From: Caballeronia telluris
Lineage (GTDB): Bacteria > Pseudomonadota > Gammaproteobacteria > Burkholderiales > Burkholderiaceae
Direction of reading: 5' to 3'
NCBI RefSeq assembly: GCF_001544495.1
Contig: NZ_FCNZ02000016.1
Coordinates: 92,728-156,727, forward strand
DNA length: 64,000 bases
This document shows positions 61,533 to 64,000 of this stretch, in pieces (within the stretch, counting starts at the first letter, position 1; the number at the start of each line of letters is the position of its first letter). A program made the translations under genes and the position numbers. The notes beneath the pieces are model-generated. The model did not search any database. It was not told where the DNA came from and saw only the letters and a program-made list of their open reading frames with translations.

Positions 61533-62774
61533 TCACTGGCTGCATCCCGGCTTCTCGACCGCGCGTCGTCGCATCTGCCGATCCGGCAGGCACAGCAGCG
61601 CGAGCGCGATGCACGGCACGACGCCAAGCGCGACATAGGCGAACCCGAGACTACTGGTGCGCTCGGCGAGATAGCCGAAGGCGGGCGGACCCACGACCAC
61701 GCCGAAATACGTGAAGAACAGCGCACCGCCGGTGACGGATGCGACCGCGCCGCGCGGTGCGAGCCGTGCCAGTTCGCCGAGGAACACGCCGTTCCATCCG
61801 ATCGCCGTCGCGCCGAACACCGCGGACACGACGCACAGCGCCTCAATGCCCCAGTGCGTGGCGAACGAACCCGTCGCCACGCAACTCAGCGCCATGAGCA
61901 CGCATACGGCCATCAGAACCCGCCGCGACGAGCCGATGCGATCGGCGAGATGGCCCCACAGCAGTCGTCCGGCAATGCCCGCGCCCTGCGCGACGGCGTA
62001 GATCACGCCGGCCTGCGCGAGCCCCATACCGGCTTCGCGATGCAGGAACGCCATCAGGTAACCGCTCACCGACAACTGGCACGCGGAGAACAGCAACGAG
62101 ACGACGGCCATCGAACGCAGTTGCGGATGCGCGAGGACCTCGGCGATCGGCCGGTACCAGGTCGTCGAGATGACGAGGCGCCCGGTCGCTTCGGCGTCGA
62201 GTGTGCGAAGCGGGCTGCTGACGAGCGAGACGGCCGCCGCGAGCACGGCGAGCCCCGCAAGGCCGGTCTTCCACGAAAAGAATGTCGCGATGAACGGCAG
62301 CGCCGCGCCGGTGAGCAATCCGCCGAGCGGCACGCCCGTCTGCTTGAGCGAGAACGCGATGCCCATGCGCGCGGCAGGCGTGGTGCGCGCGAGGATCTGC
62401 GAGCTTGCGGGCGTGATCGGGCCATAGCCGAGTCCGCAGAGGAGCGCGGCGAGAAGCCTCAGGTTTGCGTTGTCGACGCTCAGGAGCGCGAGCGCGAGTG
62501 CTTGCAGAAGGAGCGCCGCTTGCGACGCCCTGACAGGACCGAGTCCCGTCACGACCGCGCTGCCGATCACGCTGCCGATCATCGCGCCGAAGTAGACCAC
62601 CGCGAGGAACACGCCGACCGCGGCCGGTTGCACGCCCGGAATCGCCGGCGCGAGAATCGGAAACGCGAGCGTGGCGGCGGTGGCGACGGCCTGGATCGCA
62701 AGCGTGCAGGCGAGCGTCACGATCTGGGCGCCGAGGCTTGCTTGCTCGGGCGGTGCGGTCTGCCGGTTGTTCAT
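61533..62774 (-). CDS. MFS transporter
   Basis: This is a 413-residue major facilitator protein with twelve predicted helices. The cytoplasmic loop near residue 275 has LWGHLADRIGSSRRVLM, the motif A of the second half. Motif A of the first half is degenerate, and the LCGLGYGPITPASSQILART stretch holds the usual motif after helix 4. The pattern is close to CynX/NarK-like or metabolite exporters, but no substrate can be stated. No regulator is adjacent. It lies 60 bases downstream of the DUF2889 gene on the same strand. Confidence 0.8.
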   Translation of the reverse strand: MNNRQTAPPEQASLGAQIVTLACTLAIQAVATAATLAFPILAPAIPGVQPAAVGVFLAVVYFGAMIGSVIGSAVVTGLGPVRASQAALLLQALALALLSVDNANLRLLAALLCGLGYGPITPASSQILARTTPAARMGIAFSLKQTGVPLGGLLTGAALPFIATFFSWKTGLAGLAVLAAAVSLVSSPLRTLDAEATGRLVISTTWYRPIAEVLAHPQLRSMAVVSLLFSACQLSVSGYLMAFLHREAGMGLAQAGVIYAVAQGAGIAGRLLWGHLADRIGSSRRVLMAVCVLMALSCVATGSFATHWGIEALCVVSAVFGATAIGWNGVFLGELARLAPRGAVASVTGGALFFTYFGVVVGPPAFGYLAERTSSLGFAYVALGVVPCIALALLCLPDRQMRRRAVEKPGCSQ

Positions 62775-62834
62775 CGGTACGTGTTCGGTGGGTTGAGCTT
62801 CGGAAGGCTGTGCGCTTGCGACCGCTCGCGACGC

Positions 62835-63383
62835 TCAACCGGCTTTTTGCAGGTGCGGATCGCGATACCACGTCGGATAGAACAGGCGGACGGCGTCGCC
62901 CTCGGTGCGCAGCGCGTGGCAGCCGTCGAGTTGAAACGGCTGCCGCTCGGCCGACGCGTTGATCTCTTCACTCATGGTCTGAAAGGCCGCCGTGGCTACC
63001 GCGCCGATCAGTTCGGTCAGGTGCGAGCAGCCGTTCACGCCCCCGAACAGTCCGCGCACCTCGCGCATGAATCCGGCCGTGATCGTCATGCCGATCAGCT
63101 TCCGGTAGTCGGGCGCGACGCGCTCGCAAAATCCCACGTAGGGGACGACGGTAGATTCGGCGCGCGCGTCGACGATCAGGAAAGCGGTGCTGACCGTGAG
63201 GCAGAGGGACATTTCGTGGATTGGATCGCCTGCGCCGCGGGTGACGCCGTGCGACACGCGGTCATAGGTTTTCGTATCGACGAGATGGCCCTCGATGTCG
63301 TACAGGCCATCCTTGCGCTTGTAGCCGCGCAATTCGACGCGTCGTGTGTGAAGCAGTTCGCGCTCGACCGTGGCGAGTCCCAT
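62835..63383 (-). CDS. DUF2889 domain protein
   Basis: This is a 182-residue soluble protein of the DUF2889 family. It shows LHTRRVELRGYKRKDGLYDI at the start, then EGHLVDTKTYD, MSLCLTVSTAFLIVDARAES and GVNGCSHLTELI, all family blocks. Many DUF2889 genes sit near electron-transfer flavoprotein or acyl-CoA dehydrogenase genes in Burkholderia, and here it follows etfA by 14 bases, so it is probably in the same operon. Function unknown. Confidence 0.85.
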   Translation of the reverse strand: MGLATVERELLHTRRVELRGYKRKDGLYDIEGHLVDTKTYDRVSHGVTRGAGDPIHEMSLCLTVSTAFLIVDARAESTVVPYVGFCERVAPDYRKLIGMTITAGFMREVRGLFGGVNGCSHLTELIGAVATAAFQTMSEEINASAERQPFQLDGCHALRTEGDAVRLFYPTWYRDPHLQKAG

Positions 63384-63397
63384 CTGCCTCTCCTCGA

Positions 63398-64000
63398 TCA
63401 GAACGTGGCCGCAAGTTCCGGCACGACCGTGAACAGATCGCCGACGAGGCCGTAATCGGCAACACCGAAGATCGGCGCTTCAGCGTCCTTGTTGATCGCG
63501 ACGATGACTTTCGAGTCCTTCATCCCCGCCAAATGTTGAATGGCACCCGAGATGCCGACTGCCATATACAACTGCGGCGCGACGATCTTGCCGGTTTGAC
63601 CGACTTGATAATCGTTCGGGACGAAGCCTGCGTCGACTGCGGCACGAGATGCGCCGAGTGCCGCGCCGAGCTTGTCTGCCAACGGTTCGAGCACTTTCGT
63701 GTAGTTCTCGCCGTTGCCCAAGCCGCGTCCGCCAGAAACGATGATCGATGCGGACGTCAGTTCCGGACGGTCCAGCTTCGTGAGTTCACGCGACACGAAC
63801 TGCGAAATGCCAGCGTCCGCTGCCGCTTCGATCTTCTCGACCGCTGCGCTGCCGCCTTCGGCTGCCACCGGATCGAAGCCCGTCGAACGCACCGTGATGA
63901 CCTTGATCGGGTCGCTTGATTGAACCGTCGCGATGGCGTTGCCCGCGTAGATCGGACGCTCGAAGGTGTCGGCGCTGTCGACTGCCGTGATGTCGCTGAT
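63398..64000 (-). CDS. etfA: Electron transfer flavoprotein alpha subunit, C-terminal part
   Basis: This is the last 200 residues of EtfA; the N-terminal part lies beyond the window end. EtfA binds FAD and carries electrons from acyl-CoA dehydrogenases to the quinone pool. Visible FAD-binding blocks are SASIIVSGGRGLG, then GASRAAVDAGFVPNDYQVGQ, TGKIVAPQLYMAVGISGAIQ and HLAGMKDSKVIVAINKDAEA. The frame is open through base 64000 with no stop, and a C-terminal stop lies at 63398. DUF2889 follows directly. etfB is expected beyond the window. Confidence 0.92.
   Translation of the reverse strand: MSDITAVDSADTFERPIYAGNAIATVQSSDPIKVITVRSTGFDPVAAEGGSAAVEKIEAAADAGISQFVSRELTKLDRPELTSASIIVSGGRGLGNGENYTKVLEPLADKLGAALGASRAAVDAGFVPNDYQVGQTGKIVAPQLYMAVGISGAIQHLAGMKDSKVIVAINKDAEAPIFGVADYGLVGDLFTVVPELAATF

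Overview
The window reads as a chromosome segment of a high-GC betaproteobacterium of the Burkholderiaceae, most likely Caballeronia or Paraburkholderia. The basis is base composition and codon use, a DUF4148 secreted protein, an AcnD/PrpF-type methylcitrate operon under a sigma-54 regulator, several LysR regulators and paired AAHS aromatic-acid transporters. This genus-level call is inference from gene content; no 16S rRNA is present. Most of the window is metabolic and regulatory chromosome; no insertion sequence, integrase or CRISPR array was seen.

Layout. 1-4.0 kb: the end of selB, the selenocysteine tRNA, a remnant of a 3-hydroxyacyl-CoA dehydrogenase, then a 3-hydroxybenzoate 4-monooxygenase (mobA) with a MarR regulator and a VOC protein. 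4.2-6.8 kb: an exported sulfatase and a DUF4239 membrane protein. 6.8-15 kb: the propionate (2-methylcitrate) operon prpB-prpC-acnD-prpF, divergent from its activator prpR, with a visible -24/-12 promoter and upstream dyads. 15-22 kb: a chemoreceptor ending in a CheR-type pentapeptide, a DUF899 protein, two AAHS transporters and a small secreted protein. 22-27 kb: a LysR-controlled MFS transporter, M81 (MlrC-like) hydrolase and Tat-exported epoxide-hydrolase-like protein. 27-31.8 kb: LysR/mmsA, another LysR and a nitronate monooxygenase-like enzyme.

31.8-40.1 kb is the most atypical stretch. It has an AT-rich leader, a secreted clan GH-A glycosidase-like lipoprotein, a TpsA/FHA-like protein with GLUG repeats, a tautomerase, an SDR whose catalytic Tyr is replaced, a secreted hydrolase, a DUF4148 protein and a decayed FixJ-type regulator. 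40.1-44.1 kb holds a periplasmic molybdenum hydroxylase (2Fe-2S subunit, Mo subunit, tri-haem cytochrome c). 44.3-47.6 kb holds poorly known small genes and an orphan squalene/phytoene synthase.

47.8-52.1 kb is a tightly packed stressosome module: RsbR, RsbS, RsbT, an RsbT-RsbX-like fusion, and a hybrid histidine kinase that carries its own RsbT-like domain. It probably turns a stress signal into phosphotransfer rather than sigma-B release. 52-57 kb has a dienelactone hydrolase, an ECF sigma factor, a second ClpP, a D-amino acid dehydrogenase behind a tandem glycine riboswitch, and an orphan FlhD between two paralogous small proteins. 57-64 kb ends with a duplicated-domain lipoprotein, LysR/TauE, a 28-residue membrane peptide, DoxX, an MFS transporter, a DUF2889 protein and the C-terminal part of etfA.

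The strongest candidates for new biology are the stressosome/two-component fusion, the orphan FlhD trio, the tandem-repeat lipoprotein with uneven loss of His ligands, and the glycine riboswitch in front of a D-amino acid dehydrogenase.
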